This document shows positions 9,901-16,415 of a DNA stretch of 64,000 nucleotides, piece after piece. Position numbers and translations under genes: made by a program. The notes under the pieces were generated by a model. That model had not been told where the DNA came from, did not search any database, and saw only the letters and a list, made by a program, of their open reading frames with translations. The DNA comes from JAJXZJ01 sp050012855 (GTDB lineage: Bacteria > Verrucomicrobiota > Verrucomicrobiia > Limisphaerales > J093), in assembly GCA_050012855.1 (NCBI GenBank), contig JBEKGJ010000025.1, positions 4,927 to 68,926 on the forward strand. Reading direction: 5' to 3'. The first letter of the stretch is position 1, and every line of letters begins with the position of its first letter.

Positions 9901-10853
9901 CACCGGTTCGCATCAACGAATGGATGGCCAGCAACAAGAACACTCTGATCAACCCCGCCGATGGCAACTCCGACGACTGGTTCGAGCTCTACAACCCCAA
10001 CCCGTTCATCCTGGATCTCTCCGGCTACTACGTCTCGAACGACCCGTCCGTGCCAACGAAATGGCAGGTCCCGGCCGGCACCGGCCTGGCCCCCGGCGGA
10101 TTCCTGCTGGTCTTCGCTGATGGCGGCCTGACCGCCCCGGACAACAGCCTTCACGCCAGCTTCAAGCTGAGCAAATCCGGGGCCTCCATCGCTCTCTTCG
10201 ATCCCCAGGTCAACCCCGTGGATGCGGTCACCTTCGGTCCCCAGACCACCGATGTTAGCGAGGGCCGCTACCCCGATGGCGGCCCCAAGGTCTATGCGAT
10301 GAAGACGCCGACGCCCGACGCGCCGAACCTCTTCACCAACTCGCCGCCGGTGCTCGCGCCACTGGCCGATCAGACCGTCGCCGCCGGCAGCCTGCTTACC
10401 TTGCAGGTCGTGGCCACCGACCCGGATGTCCCACCGCAAATCCTCACCTTCAGCCTGGACCCGGGGACGCCGGCCGGAGCGACCATCAACCCCACCAACG
10501 GCGTGTTCACCTGGACGCCCACAACCAACCAGGCCCCGAGCACCAACGTCCTGGTCGTGCGCGTGACCGACGACGGCGCCCCGCCGCTCAGTGCCGCTCA
10601 GCAAGTCAGCATCACGGTGACGACACCCACCTTCGACTTCAGCCACATCGGCCTTTCCGCCGACGGCCGGCCGACGTTCGCTTGGGGCACCGAGCCGGGT
10701 TTCACCTATCGCGTGGCGTTTAAGAATTCCTTGAACGACGCGGCGTGGCAGAAACTGGTGGACCTCACCGCCACCGGCGCCACGCTGGTGTTCACCGATC
10801 CCGGACCGGCCGGGTTCACCCAGCGCTTCTACCGCGTCGAACGGTTGCCGTAA
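3948..10853 (+). CDS. Giant exported CotH / lamin-tail domain protein (2,301 aa)
   Basis: Start chosen at the ATG at 3948 because it opens a signal peptide (MNVRAPSALGTALAFATALAQAQ); the frame is open upstream but reads through the clpB remnant. Visible order: DUF4623-like propeller region (about 30-340), an Ig-like domain (about 347-438, 'PSITTQPQSQTV'), an SbsA-like Ig domain, a DUF1349/laminin-G-like sandwich (about 545-725), three lamin-tail domains (about 745-1180, each with 'NE..Y.P' and 'VELYN'), a jelly-roll segment ('RNPDFESGLGNW'), a CotH-type region (about 1510-1890, with 'LKWDWNITLGGG'), a fourth lamin-tail domain (about 1986-2118), a cadherin-like domain and the C-terminal module ending RFYRVERLP. 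CotH relatives include spore-coat protein kinases, so surface phosphorylation is possible, but I could not confirm an intact active site. Probably a cell-surface adhesion or matrix protein. Confidence 0.85.
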   Translation: MNVRAPSALGTALAFATALAQAQFNMTPITTFGANGWLAPNGVNGSTYAYLTTNDTERGLACGNSHLYLVSRNGGDLVRILDPHTGADLGALNLGTNVVSGGTFDINMVAVGSDGSIYVANLATDPTPFRVYRWTNDLPTTMPTVAYSGVPLAGARVGDSLAVIGSGSATRLAAGFNSIPSVTGDNGYTIIAPSVGSATSVGFSSNPPAAGDFRLGITFADATHVLGTQGGTGGLLLYTGFSGSTGTLLASPALASSDERPMSFAVIGGLPLLAALSTTDNHVSVYDMTDPATPVLLGQSTTTTGTLPTDTHNSGAVAWGATAGNQATLYAMATDDGIQAFVVTLPGPEAPSITTQPQSQTVYELSPAAFSVTAQGKPIPTYQWYQGNDPLAGATNASYTIPAVPLSDNGAQFKVVVQNLISNVTQAVTSQVATLTVTADTTPPVLLSARATSANEVQASFSERVDPVTATNLANYMIQSVDGTLPILSAALDAFQSNVVLSVSAMTLGTSYMLTVNNVTDQSAARNVVAHNSQAGFALGAYNLATIGSPSSPGAQTGIPGGYEITATGHGMGGGSDQGELSYQLRTGDFDVAVRLADLAPADVWSTAGLMARETLDASSRFAATFATPAMAGCFFEWRDPAGATSLSSGHSSVNYPNTWLRLKRAGNAFSGFTGYDGQTWTAFGSVTIGMASQVCLGFAVSSHNTNQFTTARFLEVQDVTNAVPGSVSNPTEPLGPCSRRTSMVFSEIMYKPAPRTDGRNLEFIELYNSNPWWEDIGGYRLAGDIDFTFPRGTVLGGGAFVVVARVPGDVQAVYGITNIVGPYQNTLKKTGTVQLISEREAVLLEVTYDSVLPWPAGADGTGHSIVLARPSYGEADPRAWAISDVVGGSPGLGEAYRPSPLRQVVINEFLANPDPPGAGYVELYNHSNTAVDLSNCVLTDDATLNKFVVPTNTVIAGAGFVVFPESELGFALNPAGGLLLFRNPDGSRVLDAVTYEAQGRGVAAGRWPNGAADFYPLAAPTPGAANGGILIGDLVLNELMYKPVSGNDDDQYVELYNQGANAADLGGWQFTAGISFVFPTNTVLAPGGYLVVARNQTNLFSHYPNLNPANTVGDFSGKLPHKGGRVALARPEAYLTSNGLGGWATNTIYVVEDEVNYGIGGRWGQWAHGGGSSLELINPRTNHRLPSNWADSDETTKSSWTNLEVTGLLDNGSTYNGAAVNFVQVGLLDVGECLIDNVEVYRGAGTGNYVRNPDFESGLGNWAVQGDHVRSSLETVLGGYQSAQCLHLRASDGIWTMANCVQGTLTNGLGTSGPATLRLKGRWLRGSPEVLLRVRGNYLELTGSLPVPANLGTPGSPNSRAVTNAGPAIYQVSHAPALPAASQPVVVTARFHDVDAFTPTLQWRVDTTVNHAPSYASVPMVDDGTGGDAVAGDGLYSATIPGQAAGTVVAFRVSAGDAQGALTIFPGDPGDNSGLPRECVVRFGDTIPTGSFGHCHVWMTQNWISRWVSLGGLSNESQDGTFVDGWSGRIIYNWGGRPAGSPYHQYTGSPVTTVEGQHWTVPEDDLMYGTTSFNKQHVPGNNVLDDDTLQREQTSYWMARQIGLPWAYRRYYILYVNGNQHGPLMEDSQVPDGDVLKEYWPNDNNGWLYKNNGWFEGDTALSSGYMNFTMPTWCLLGRFTTTVNGVPNQLKLARYRWMYWVRQYTDSANNFTNIFNLIAAANLSTSNPAYYTNMEALVDTEEWMRMSAIEHATGDWDSFFTQNQWNMYIYKPTQGKWTALKWDWNITLGGGTATWGPDGGNLFNVGSNDSIMSAFQNYSAHRRAYLRAFQDIANRAMNNTYVNPVLDAKYSAFVAGGITARDPGVSGGLKSWITTMHRSLLQALTNQGVINLPFAVTGPTNLATGTNFVSLTGTAPVEVKTITTEGVALSVTWPNFKSWQLTLPLAGATNLVTLQGVDLNGNALSNAVITLVIVNTNAVPMAPAPVRINEWMASNKNTLINPADGNSDDWFELYNPNPFILDLSGYYVSNDPSVPTKWQVPAGTGLAPGGFLLVFADGGLTAPDNSLHASFKLSKSGASIALFDPQVNPVDAVTFGPQTTDVSEGRYPDGGPKVYAMKTPTPDAPNLFTNSPPVLAPLADQTVAAGSLLTLQVVATDPDVPPQILTFSLDPGTPAGATINPTNGVFTWTPTTNQAPSTNVLVVRVTDDGAPPLSAAQQVSITVTTPTFDFSHIGLSADGRPTFAWGTEPGFTYRVAFKNSLNDAAWQKLVDLTATGATLVFTDPGPAGFTQRFYRVERLP

Positions 10854-10896
10854 GCCGACGTTCGCGGGAGGCTGCTCACTGGGCCAATATGTGTTG

Positions 10897-10922
10897 AGCA
10901 TTGCCAGGTTCCTGGCATTGCT
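10897..10922. terminator. Hairpin between convergent genes, possible bidirectional terminator
   Basis: A near-perfect 26-nt dyad: left arm AGCATTGCCAGG, right arm CCTGGCATTGCT, with 11 of 12 positions paired and no loop beyond the turn. It sits in the 77-bp gap between the convergent CotH-protein gene and the methyltransferase gene, where a shared terminator is expected. There is no clear T tract, so termination is inferred from position and fold only. Confidence 0.45.
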
Positions 10923-10930
10923 TAGGGGAA

Positions 10931-11632
10931 TCACTGGCGCCAGCCGGTCAACTCGACTTCCCACAACGGCCGCACCGCCACCAGACACGCGCGAATTAAC
11001 CTGAATCCGCGTTCGCCCAGTCGCAGCCGGGCCGCCGCATTGGCGGCGAATCGGTCGTAGCCGTAGCGGCGCACGGCGACCGATTCGACCTGGTAGCCGA
11101 GCACGGCAACCAAGTTGCCCACGTTCTGGGCGTTCCAGTTGTAGAGATGGTGATTGGGTTCCGCAGCTCGATACTGTGCATAGCGCCGCTCGCGCTCCCA
11201 CGGCACGTGCAGAACCAGCCGGCCGCCGCGTTTCAACACGCGGGCCAGTTCGCGCAGCGCCGCGGCCGGTTCCAGCAGATGCTCGAGGGTTTGATGACAG
11301 ATCGCCACATCCGCGGTGGCCGCCGGCACCGCCGCCAGGTCGGTGGAGAACTCGATCCCGAGGGCGGCAACGCGCTCCCCGAGAAACGTCGCCGTGTCCA
11401 CGCCGATGCGGCGCGCGCAGCGCAGTTGTCCCAGGTTCCAGCCCGACCCGACCCCCAGTTCCATGACGACATCCTCCGGACGAACATGCCGCTGCAACTT
11501 TTCCGCGCGCAACGTCATGACCCACGGCAGGCCTTCGGGTCGAAGCGCACGCTTCTCCTCGTGATAGGCGTGCCCTGACGCGCCATGATAGAGCGCCGCG
11601 GCCGGATCACCGGGTGACGTTTGGTCGTTCAT
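10931..11632 (-). CDS. Class I SAM-dependent methyltransferase
   Basis: A 233-residue Rossmann-fold methyltransferase of the Methyltransf_11/UbiE-like type. Motif I is VVMELGVGSGWNLGQLR, motif II the acidic 'IGVD', and 'DVAICHQTLEHLLEP' with the following 'VLKRGGRLVLHVPW' are the usual post-I and motif III segments. The start at 11632 (MNDQTSPGDPA) is preferred over an upstream in-frame ATG because a promoter-like TTGCGG-N17-TACGCT lies just upstream on the minus strand. The substrate cannot be read from the sequence; such stand-alone enzymes commonly modify lipids, quinones or glycans. Divergent from mnmA. Confidence 0.75.
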   Translation of the reverse strand: MNDQTSPGDPAAALYHGASGHAYHEEKRALRPEGLPWVMTLRAEKLQRHVRPEDVVMELGVGSGWNLGQLRCARRIGVDTATFLGERVAALGIEFSTDLAAVPAATADVAICHQTLEHLLEPAAALRELARVLKRGGRLVLHVPWERERRYAQYRAAEPNHHLYNWNAQNVGNLVAVLGYQVESVAVRRYGYDRFAANAAARLRLGERGFRLIRACLVAVRPLWEVELTGWRQ

Positions 11633-11702
11633 GTGGCGGACGATTGACGGGAGCGTAGCCAGTCGGGAGCGCCGCCGCAACCCGCGAGCGGATCACCGCC
11701 GC

Positions 11703-11731
11703 TGGACACCTCCGGGCGGGCCTCCTATCTT
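11703..11731 (+). promoter_or_regulatory. Sigma-70-like promoter of mnmA, leaderless spacing
   Basis: TGGACA at 11703-11708 and TATCTT at 11726-11731 are 17 bp apart. Only six bases separate the -10 box from the GTG start at 11738, so the predicted transcript would begin at or within a base of the start codon. No Shine-Dalgarno sequence is present. Confidence 0.5.
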
Positions 11732-11737
11732 GCGCCC

Positions 11738-12832
11738 GTGAGCGAAGCTCGGAAAGGGCGCGTGGTCGTCGGCATGAGCGGCGGGGTGGATTCCTCGGCC
11801 GCCGCCGCCCTGCTGCTGCAACAGGGCTACGATGTCATTGGCATCACGCTCAAGCTCTGGCCACAGGACTGCCTCGCCCGCGCCGAGGACAAGTGCTGCG
11901 GCCCGCAGGCCGTTGCCGACGCCCGCGGCGTCTGTCACCGGCTGGGCATTCCGTTCTACCTCGTGGACGAGGCGGCGGAGTTCCGCCAGCAGGTCATCGA
12001 GTATTTCGCCGCGGAATATCGCGCGGGCCGCACGCCCAACCCGTGTGTGCTGTGCAACGAAAAGCTGAAGTTCGGCACCCTGCTCAGCCGCGCCCGCAAG
12101 CTCGGCGCCGACTTCGTGGCCACCGGCCATTACGCCCGCGTCGAGCACGATGCCCCCACCGCCCGATTTCTCCTCAAGCGCGGCCGGGATTTGCGCAAAG
12201 ACCAAAGCTACTTCCTCTTCTCGCTCCGACAGGACCAGCTAGCGCACTCCCTCTTCCCGCTGGGCGAACTGACCAAGACCGACACGCGCGCGGTCGCCCG
12301 CGACCGCCAGTTGAAGACGGCCGAGAAGGAGGAGAGCATGGAAATCTGCTTCGTGCCGGACAACGATTACGGACGGTTCCTCCAACAGGCGAAATTGGTC
12401 GCCCCCCACCGCGGCGAAATCGTGGACCCCGCCGGCCGCGTCCTCGGCCACCACGAAGGCATCGAGTTTTACACGATCGGCCAGCGCAAGGGCCTGGGCA
12501 TCGCCGCGCCCAAACCGCTCTATGTCCTGGAACTGGATCCCACGCAGAACCGCGTCGTGGTCGGCGACGACGATTCCGCGCTGCAACGCGACGCGTTCAC
12601 GGTCCAGCGCTGCAACTGGATTCCCTTCGACGTGCCCGCCGGCGAACTCGAAGTCACCGCCAAGATTCGCTACCACCACGCCGGCACGCCGGCGACGGTG
12701 ACGCCGCAGGCGGGCCGCGCGGCGCAGGTCAGACTGCACGCACCGCAACGGGCCATCACCCCGGGGCAGGCGTGTGTGTTCTATCAGGACGACCTCGTGG
12801 TCGGCGGCGGCTGGATCGCGCGTTCGCCATGA
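11738..12832 (+). CDS. mnmA: tRNA-specific 2-thiouridylase MnmA
   Basis: MnmA catalyses ATP-dependent 2-thiolation of wobble uridine 34 in tRNA-Lys, -Glu and -Gln. The 364-residue protein has the PP-loop GMSGGVDSS near the N-terminus, the 'NPCVLCNEKLKFG' segment carrying the nucleophile Cys103, the 'GHYARV' motif, and 'SMEICFVPDNDYG' with the second catalytic Cys204. 'YTIGQRKGLGI' marks the central domain before the C-terminal barrel. Length and motif order match the family throughout. The GTG start at 11738 fits the -10 box six bases upstream. It overlaps the ATG of cutA by four bases, so the two are translationally coupled. mnmG, acting on the same wobble base, lies 24 kb away. Confidence 0.95.
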   Translation: MSEARKGRVVVGMSGGVDSSAAAALLLQQGYDVIGITLKLWPQDCLARAEDKCCGPQAVADARGVCHRLGIPFYLVDEAAEFRQQVIEYFAAEYRAGRTPNPCVLCNEKLKFGTLLSRARKLGADFVATGHYARVEHDAPTARFLLKRGRDLRKDQSYFLFSLRQDQLAHSLFPLGELTKTDTRAVARDRQLKTAEKEESMEICFVPDNDYGRFLQQAKLVAPHRGEIVDPAGRVLGHHEGIEFYTIGQRKGLGIAAPKPLYVLELDPTQNRVVVGDDDSALQRDAFTVQRCNWIPFDVPAGELEVTAKIRYHHAGTPATVTPQAGRAAQVRLHAPQRAITPGQACVFYQDDLVVGGGWIARSP

Positions 12833-13155
12833 AAACCAGTTCCCGCTTCTGCGTCGTGCTCGTCACCGCGCCCGACCTGAAGACCGCGCGCGCCCTGGCG
12901 AAAGCGGCCCTCGCCGCGAAACTCATTGCCTGCGCGAATCTCGTGCCGTGCCTCGAATCGCACTATTGGTGGCAGGGCAAACTCGAGTCGGCCGCCGAGG
13001 TGCTGCTGTTGATGAAAACCGCGCGGTCGCGCGCCGCCGCCTTGGAAAAGCTGGTGCTGGCCCGGCATCCCTATGACACGCCGGAATTCGTCGTGCTGCC
13101 AATGACCGCAGGCAGCCGGCGTTATCTTGACTGGCTCGCCGCCAACGTTCGCTGA
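12829..13155 (+). CDS. cutA: CutA1 divalent-cation tolerance protein
   Basis: A 108-residue protein covering the whole CutA family length. Hallmarks are 'VVLVTAPDLKTARALAKAALAAKLIACANL', 'HYWWQGKLE' and 'HPYDTPEFVVLP', the last being the conserved core loop of the trimeric ferredoxin-like fold. CutA proteins bind copper and other divalent cations and are usually cytoplasmic; their physiological role remains vague. The ATG at 12829 overlaps the mnmA stop (ATGA), showing translational coupling. The frame stays open far upstream inside mnmA, but that is an accidental overlap. Confidence 0.93.
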   Translation: MKTSSRFCVVLVTAPDLKTARALAKAALAAKLIACANLVPCLESHYWWQGKLESAAEVLLLMKTARSRAAALEKLVLARHPYDTPEFVVLPMTAGSRRYLDWLAANVR

Positions 13156-13163
13156 GGCCCGCG

Positions 13164-14090
13164 TTAACCGGCCGCCGCCCCGCCAAATTCGTCGGCGTGA
13201 TAGGAGCTGCGGACCATCGGCCCGCTGGCGACATGGAGGAAACCAAGTTTCCGCGCAGCGGCGCCGAACTCGGCGAACTTCGCCGGTGAAACGAACTCCA
13301 CCACCGGCAGGTTCGTGCGCGTCGGCTGTAGATACTGGCCGAGCGTGAGAAGGTCGCACCCGACGTTCCGCAGATCGTGCAACGCCGCCACCACCTCGTC
13401 GTCCCGCTCGCCCAGGCCGAGCATCAGCCCGGATTTCGTGAACAGCCCCGGCGCGCCTCGCGCCCGGGCCTTGCGCAGGACCGAAAGCGACCGGTCATAG
13501 GTCGCCCGCGACCGGACGGTCGGCGTGAGCCGGCGGACGGTTTCGAGGTTGTGATTGAAAACGTGCGGTTGCGCGGCCAGCACCGTGGCGATCGCGTCGT
13601 CGCGATCGTTGAAATCCGACGTCAGCACTTCGATGACGATGCCGGGATTCACCCCCCGCACGGCCTCGATCGTCCGCGCAAAATGAGCCGCGCCGCCATC
13701 GGCCAGATCGTCGCGGGCGACCGCCGTGATGACCACGTGCCGCAGGCGCATCCGGCGGGTGGCCTCGGCGACGCGCGCGGGTTCGTCCGGGTCGAGCGGC
13801 AACGGTTTCGCCGTGTCCACGGCGCAAAAACCGCACGCGCGGGTGCAGCGGTCGCCGGCGATCATGAACGTGACGGTGCCGCGGCTCCAGCATTCCCAGT
13901 GGTTCGGGCACTTCGCGCTCTCGCAGACGGTGTGCAGCCGCAGTTCGCCCAGCAGCGAGCGCGTGGCGGTGAAGCGCTCGGTCGTCGGCAGCTTGATCCG
14001 CAGCCATTCGGGCAGGCGCGGGCGGGGCGACTCCGGCCGTTCGAGGGTCGCTGTCGGGCTTCCCGCCACGCTGTTTATCGTCATCGTCAT
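13164..14090 (-). CDS. lipA: Lipoyl synthase
   Basis: Radical-SAM enzyme that inserts two sulfur atoms into protein-bound octanoyl groups to make lipoate. The auxiliary-cluster motif is visible as CESAKCPNHWECW and the radical-SAM CxxxCxxC as RCTRACGFCAV, followed by 'VVITAVARDDLADGGA' and 'VLTSDF'. A C-terminal 'RSSYHADEF' carries the Arg-Ser-Ser-Tyr motif that ligates the auxiliary cluster. The start at 14090 (MTMTINSVAG) is preferred over more upstream codons because the extra residues are an Arg/Leu run translated from a simple hexamer repeat and because AGAGGG sits just upstream. The product is then 308 residues. It converges with cutA; no lipB is in the window. Confidence 0.93.
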   Translation of the reverse strand: MTMTINSVAGSPTATLERPESPRPRLPEWLRIKLPTTERFTATRSLLGELRLHTVCESAKCPNHWECWSRGTVTFMIAGDRCTRACGFCAVDTAKPLPLDPDEPARVAEATRRMRLRHVVITAVARDDLADGGAAHFARTIEAVRGVNPGIVIEVLTSDFNDRDDAIATVLAAQPHVFNHNLETVRRLTPTVRSRATYDRSLSVLRKARARGAPGLFTKSGLMLGLGERDDEVVAALHDLRNVGCDLLTLGQYLQPTRTNLPVVEFVSPAKFAEFGAAARKLGFLHVASGPMVRSSYHADEFGGAAAG

Positions 14091-14096
14091 TGTCCC

Positions 14097-14664
14097 TCTT
14101 AATCTTAATCTCATTCTTGATCTTAATCTTAATCCTGTTCGTAATCTTGCCCTGGTTCCCACGATTAATCCAGTCCGTGACCTCCGAATGGAGCCACCAG
14201 GCGCAAGAGGAAACTCAACTTCCGGCCCGGTATTCGGCGGGTTCCTCGTGCAAGCGGTCGGGTGAAGTCGCCTTCGTCAGGCCAACCAGCATGGCGACGA
14301 TGCGCTGGAGCCGGGCTTTGCCGTCGGCGAGTTCGGTTTCGTTGATGCCTTGCTGGCGAAACAGAACATCCAGACAGGCGGCACACTCCAGGGCCGATCC
14401 GCGAGCGGAGTCAAAATAACGGCAGCGGTCGGGCGCGGTGAACTTGCCGTTGCCCTCGGCGATGTTGAGTGGAATCGAAGTGCGCGCCCGGTCCAACTGG
14501 TTGTGGACGGCAGGCGTTCGCGGCAGACGCTGCAACAAGGGTTCCGACCAGGCAAGGAACCCGAGCGCCTCCTGGTAAACGTGAAGTTTCTCGTGGTCAA
14601 AGCAAGGCGTCGGCATGGCGGAAAGCGGGTGGTGGTGGGATTAAGATTGAGATTAAGATTAAGA
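14097..14664. repeat. 17-bp inverted repeats within TTAATC arrays flanking the four-helix-bundle gene
   Basis: TCTTAATCTTAATCTCA at 14097-14113 is matched by its exact reverse complement at 14648-14664, and both are embedded in longer degenerate TTAATC/GATTAA hexamer runs (about 14097-14146 and 14639-14676). The repeats bracket a single small gene at 14215-14616. Base composition of the arrays is strikingly AT-rich against the GC-rich surroundings. The arrangement resembles a small insertion with complementary ends, as in intervening sequences whose ends pair into a stem. Confidence 0.7.
14215..14616 (-). CDS. Four-helix bundle protein (23S rRNA intervening-sequence protein family)
   Basis: The 133-residue protein matches the IVP/four-helix-bundle family: 'DHEKLHVYQEALGFLAWSE' in helix 1, 'HNQLDRARTSIPLNIAEGNGK' in helix 2 and 'RYFDSARGSALECAACLD' in helix 3, with a final charged helix. 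Family members were first found inside 23S rRNA intervening sequences and are scattered in Bacteroidetes and Verrucomicrobia genomes; function is unknown, with nucleic-acid binding suspected. Here it is not in an rRNA gene but between lipA and a glutaredoxin gene, enclosed by inverted TTAATC repeats. The start at 14616 is the first Met and matches the usual family start close to the 'DHEKL.VYQ' motif. Confidence 0.88.
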   Translation of the reverse strand: MPTPCFDHEKLHVYQEALGFLAWSEPLLQRLPRTPAVHNQLDRARTSIPLNIAEGNGKFTAPDRCRYFDSARGSALECAACLDVLFRQQGINETELADGKARLQRIVAMLVGLTKATSPDRLHEEPAEYRAGS

Positions 14665-14689
14665 TGAAGATCAAGGCTTGGCGAAGGGC

Positions 14690-14947
14690 TTACGGAGGAA
14701 GAAACCCGCAGGCCGCCCACCACGTGGCCAGTTCCTGCGCCCCAAAATCCGCGAGAATCTGGCCGTCCACGGCGATCACCGGCGCCCGTGTTTGACCGGA
14801 GAGCCGCTCCATCTCGGCCAACGCCGCCGCGTCGGCGATGACATTGATCGTCTCATAGCGGATGCCGTGCTTGTCCAGCCAGTCCATGGCTTCGCGGCAC
14901 CACGGGCAGCCCGGCTTGATGAAGAGGCGGATGCTCCCGGGTTTCAT
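14690..14947 (-). CDS. Glutaredoxin-family protein
   Basis: An 85-residue thioredoxin-fold protein with the redox motif CPWC in 'LFIKPGCPWCREAMDWLDKHGI', the cis-Pro loop 'TRAPVIAVDGQ' and a C-terminal 'LADFGAQEL'. CPWC is typical of monothiol/dithiol-hybrid glutaredoxins and NrdH-like proteins that reduce disulfides or serve in peroxidase and reductase electron transfer. Its ATG overlaps the stop of the upstream cupin gene by four bases, so both are one operon. The glutathione-binding residues are not clear enough to separate glutaredoxin from NrdH-type redoxin. Confidence 0.85.
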   Translation of the reverse strand: MKPGSIRLFIKPGCPWCREAMDWLDKHGIRYETINVIADAAALAEMERLSGQTRAPVIAVDGQILADFGAQELATWWAACGFLPP

Positions 14948-15309
14948 GGTTCGGTGATCACGGTGTCGTCGTGCTCATAGGCCGGCGCGCAGCAGCAGAG
15001 CAGGCGCAGCACTTCGAGGCCGGTGTTCCACAGCTTGTGGCGCTGGCCGGGCGGAATGGCAATGGCGTCGCCGGGCCGCACCTCGCGTTCCTCGCCCGCG
15101 AGCCGCATCCGCCCCGTCCCGTGGGTGATGTAGTAGATCTCCTCGGTCCGCACGTGGCAATGCTCCTGCGTGGCGGCGCCCACGGGCACCCGGGCCTCGG
15201 CCAGGCTCTGGTGCCGGATCACCGAGTTGCGGTGGGCCAGCAGTTCGCGGATTTCCGAGCCGTCCTTGGTGATGAACGACGGCACGGTGCTGAGGTTTTT
15301 CACGTCCAT
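14944..15309 (-). CDS. Small single-domain cupin protein
   Basis: The 121-residue protein shows both cupin motifs: 'EHCHVRTEEIYYITHGTGRM' (metal-binding His/His/Glu) and 'VRPGDAIAIPPGQRHKLWN'. Small cupins of this type bind a metal and often act as isomerases, dioxygenases or sugar sensors; none of these can be chosen from sequence alone. The C-terminus contains an unusual 'LLCCCAPAYEHDDT' cysteine run. It is translationally coupled to the downstream glutaredoxin gene, hinting at a redox link. It is divergent from the rhodanese gene. Confidence 0.8.
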   Translation of the reverse strand: MDVKNLSTVPSFITKDGSEIRELLAHRNSVIRHQSLAEARVPVGAATQEHCHVRTEEIYYITHGTGRMRLAGEEREVRPGDAIAIPPGQRHKLWNTGLEVLRLLCCCAPAYEHDDTVITEP

Positions 15310-15361
15310 AAGTCGCGCTTCGAATGTGCGCCGGCTCGCGCGCCGCGCAACTCAAAACCGG

Positions 15362-15389
15362 TTGACCGCCCGCTTTCGCGGCCTACCTT
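15362..15389 (+). promoter_or_regulatory. Sigma-70-like promoter of the rhodanese gene, leaderless spacing
   Basis: TTGACC at 15362-15367 and TACCTT at 15384-15389 with a 16-bp spacer. Exactly six bases follow before the ATG at 15396, so the start codon would be at or next to +1. No ribosome-binding site is visible. Confidence 0.5.
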
Positions 15390-15395
15390 TCGGTC

Positions 15396-15764
15396 ATGCA
15401 ACATTCGCCGGGATTCTTGAGACTCGTGGACGACGCCCGCACCCGCATCCGGGAAATCACCGTGGCCGACGCCCGCACCAGGCTCGCCCAGAACCCACGC
15501 ACTGTCCTGCTCGACGTGCGCGAGGACCACGAATGGCTGAACGGCCACGCGGACGGCTCCCGGCACCTGGGCCGGGGCATCCTGGAGCGCGATTTCGAGC
15601 AATTGTTCCCTGATCCGGACACGGAGATCATCATGTACTGCGGCGGCGGGTTTCGCAGCGCGCTGGCCTGCGACGCCGTCCAAAAAATGGGTTATCGCCG
15701 GGTTTCTTCCCTCATCGGCGGCTACAAGGGGCTGGTCAGCGCGGGCTGGCCGGTGGTGAAGTAG
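15396..15764 (+). CDS. Rhodanese-like domain protein
   Basis: A single-domain rhodanese of 122 residues. The pattern 'TVLLDVREDHEWLNGHADGSRHLGRG' is the CH2A-type N-terminal part and 'IIMYCGGGFRSALACDAVQKMGY' carries the active-site cysteine loop (CGGGFR), followed by 'SLIGGYKGLVSAGWPVV'. Such proteins transfer sulfane sulfur or act as thiol carriers in the cytoplasm. It is divergent from a cupin-glutaredoxin pair, consistent with a thiol-related neighbourhood. The active-site loop is complete, so it should be catalytically competent. Confidence 0.88.
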   Translation: MQHSPGFLRLVDDARTRIREITVADARTRLAQNPRTVLLDVREDHEWLNGHADGSRHLGRGILERDFEQLFPDPDTEIIMYCGGGFRSALACDAVQKMGYRRVSSLIGGYKGLVSAGWPVVK

Positions 15765-16043
15765 CCACGAACCTCATCCCCTCATCCGATCCTTCGCCCC
15801 CATTGGGGGAAGGCCCGCCTGCCGCCTGTCTGCGTGCGAAACACAAGCAGGCGCGGCGCTTGGCGCAGGCAGGCGCCCCCAGGGCGGTTGAGGGGGATTT
15901 CGCCTGGTTCATGGCTCAGAACAGGAGACTACCGCAATCCTCTGCTTTGTGCCCTTTGTGCATCTTCCGCGGCCTTTTCGACCCAACCGGGCGTGGCTTC
16001 GTGGAGTCTCCCCCGGGGAAGCATCGCCCCGCCGAGCATCTGA
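15765..16043. other. Intergenic stretch with short palindromic repeats, no gene seen
   Basis: This stretch after the rhodanese gene contains a near-palindrome around 15791-15813 (CCTTCGCCCCC facing GGGGGAAGG) and scattered GCCTGCC/GGCAGGC repeats around 15814-15880. Reading frames are open but show no family motif. It appears to be repeat-derived spacer leading into the remnant at 16044. Confidence 0.4.
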
Positions 16044-16410
16044 AACCTGTTCACGCAATCAAGTTCAGCCCTCCGCCAGCGGCCACCGACCGAAGTGCAG
16101 GCCGAAAGCGCCGGTCTCTACAAGCTGCTCCAAGAAGGCGTGGACACCAGCATCGAAGAAACCGGATACCTGCCCGCGAATGGAAACGGCACCGGAGGCA
16201 GCAACGGTTCAGCTTCCGCGCCGGCAGCAGAACAGGACCGTTGGAACTGCTCCGAAAATCAGAAGAGCCTGGTCCTGAAGATCGTCAGCGAAAACAACCT
16301 CGACAAGAACGAGATCGAAACATTGGCACAGGAGCAGTTCGGCAAGGGCGTGAGGAGGCTCCAACAAGCTCGAAGCCTCCGGTCTCATTGAAGAACTCCT
16401 GGGGTCTATC
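16044..16410 (+). pseudogene. Frameshifted remnant of an unknown gene
   Basis: One frame reads 'AGLYKLLQEGVDTSIEETGYLP' and then 'NLDKNEIETLAQEQFGKGVR'. The continuation 'NKLEASGLIEELLG' lies in another frame, so a single indel near 16362 breaks the gene. No start codon or ribosome-binding site is convincing, and a stop at 16041 closes the frame upstream. The C-terminal 'ALA.E.FG.GV..LNKLEASGLI..L' pattern reminds me of the tail of phage- or plasmid-borne DNA-processing proteins, but I cannot name the family with confidence. It marks the left edge of the accessory region. Confidence 0.5.
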
Positions 16411-16415
16411 AGGGT

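Noticed and set aside
8646..11525. A 959-codon open frame on the minus strand
   Set aside because: It overlaps the 3' half of the CotH gene and the methyltransferase in another frame; composition is not protein-like.
11893..12828. Long N-terminal extension of cutA
   Set aside because: It is an out-of-frame reading of mnmA; the coupled ATG at 12829 gives a full-length CutA.
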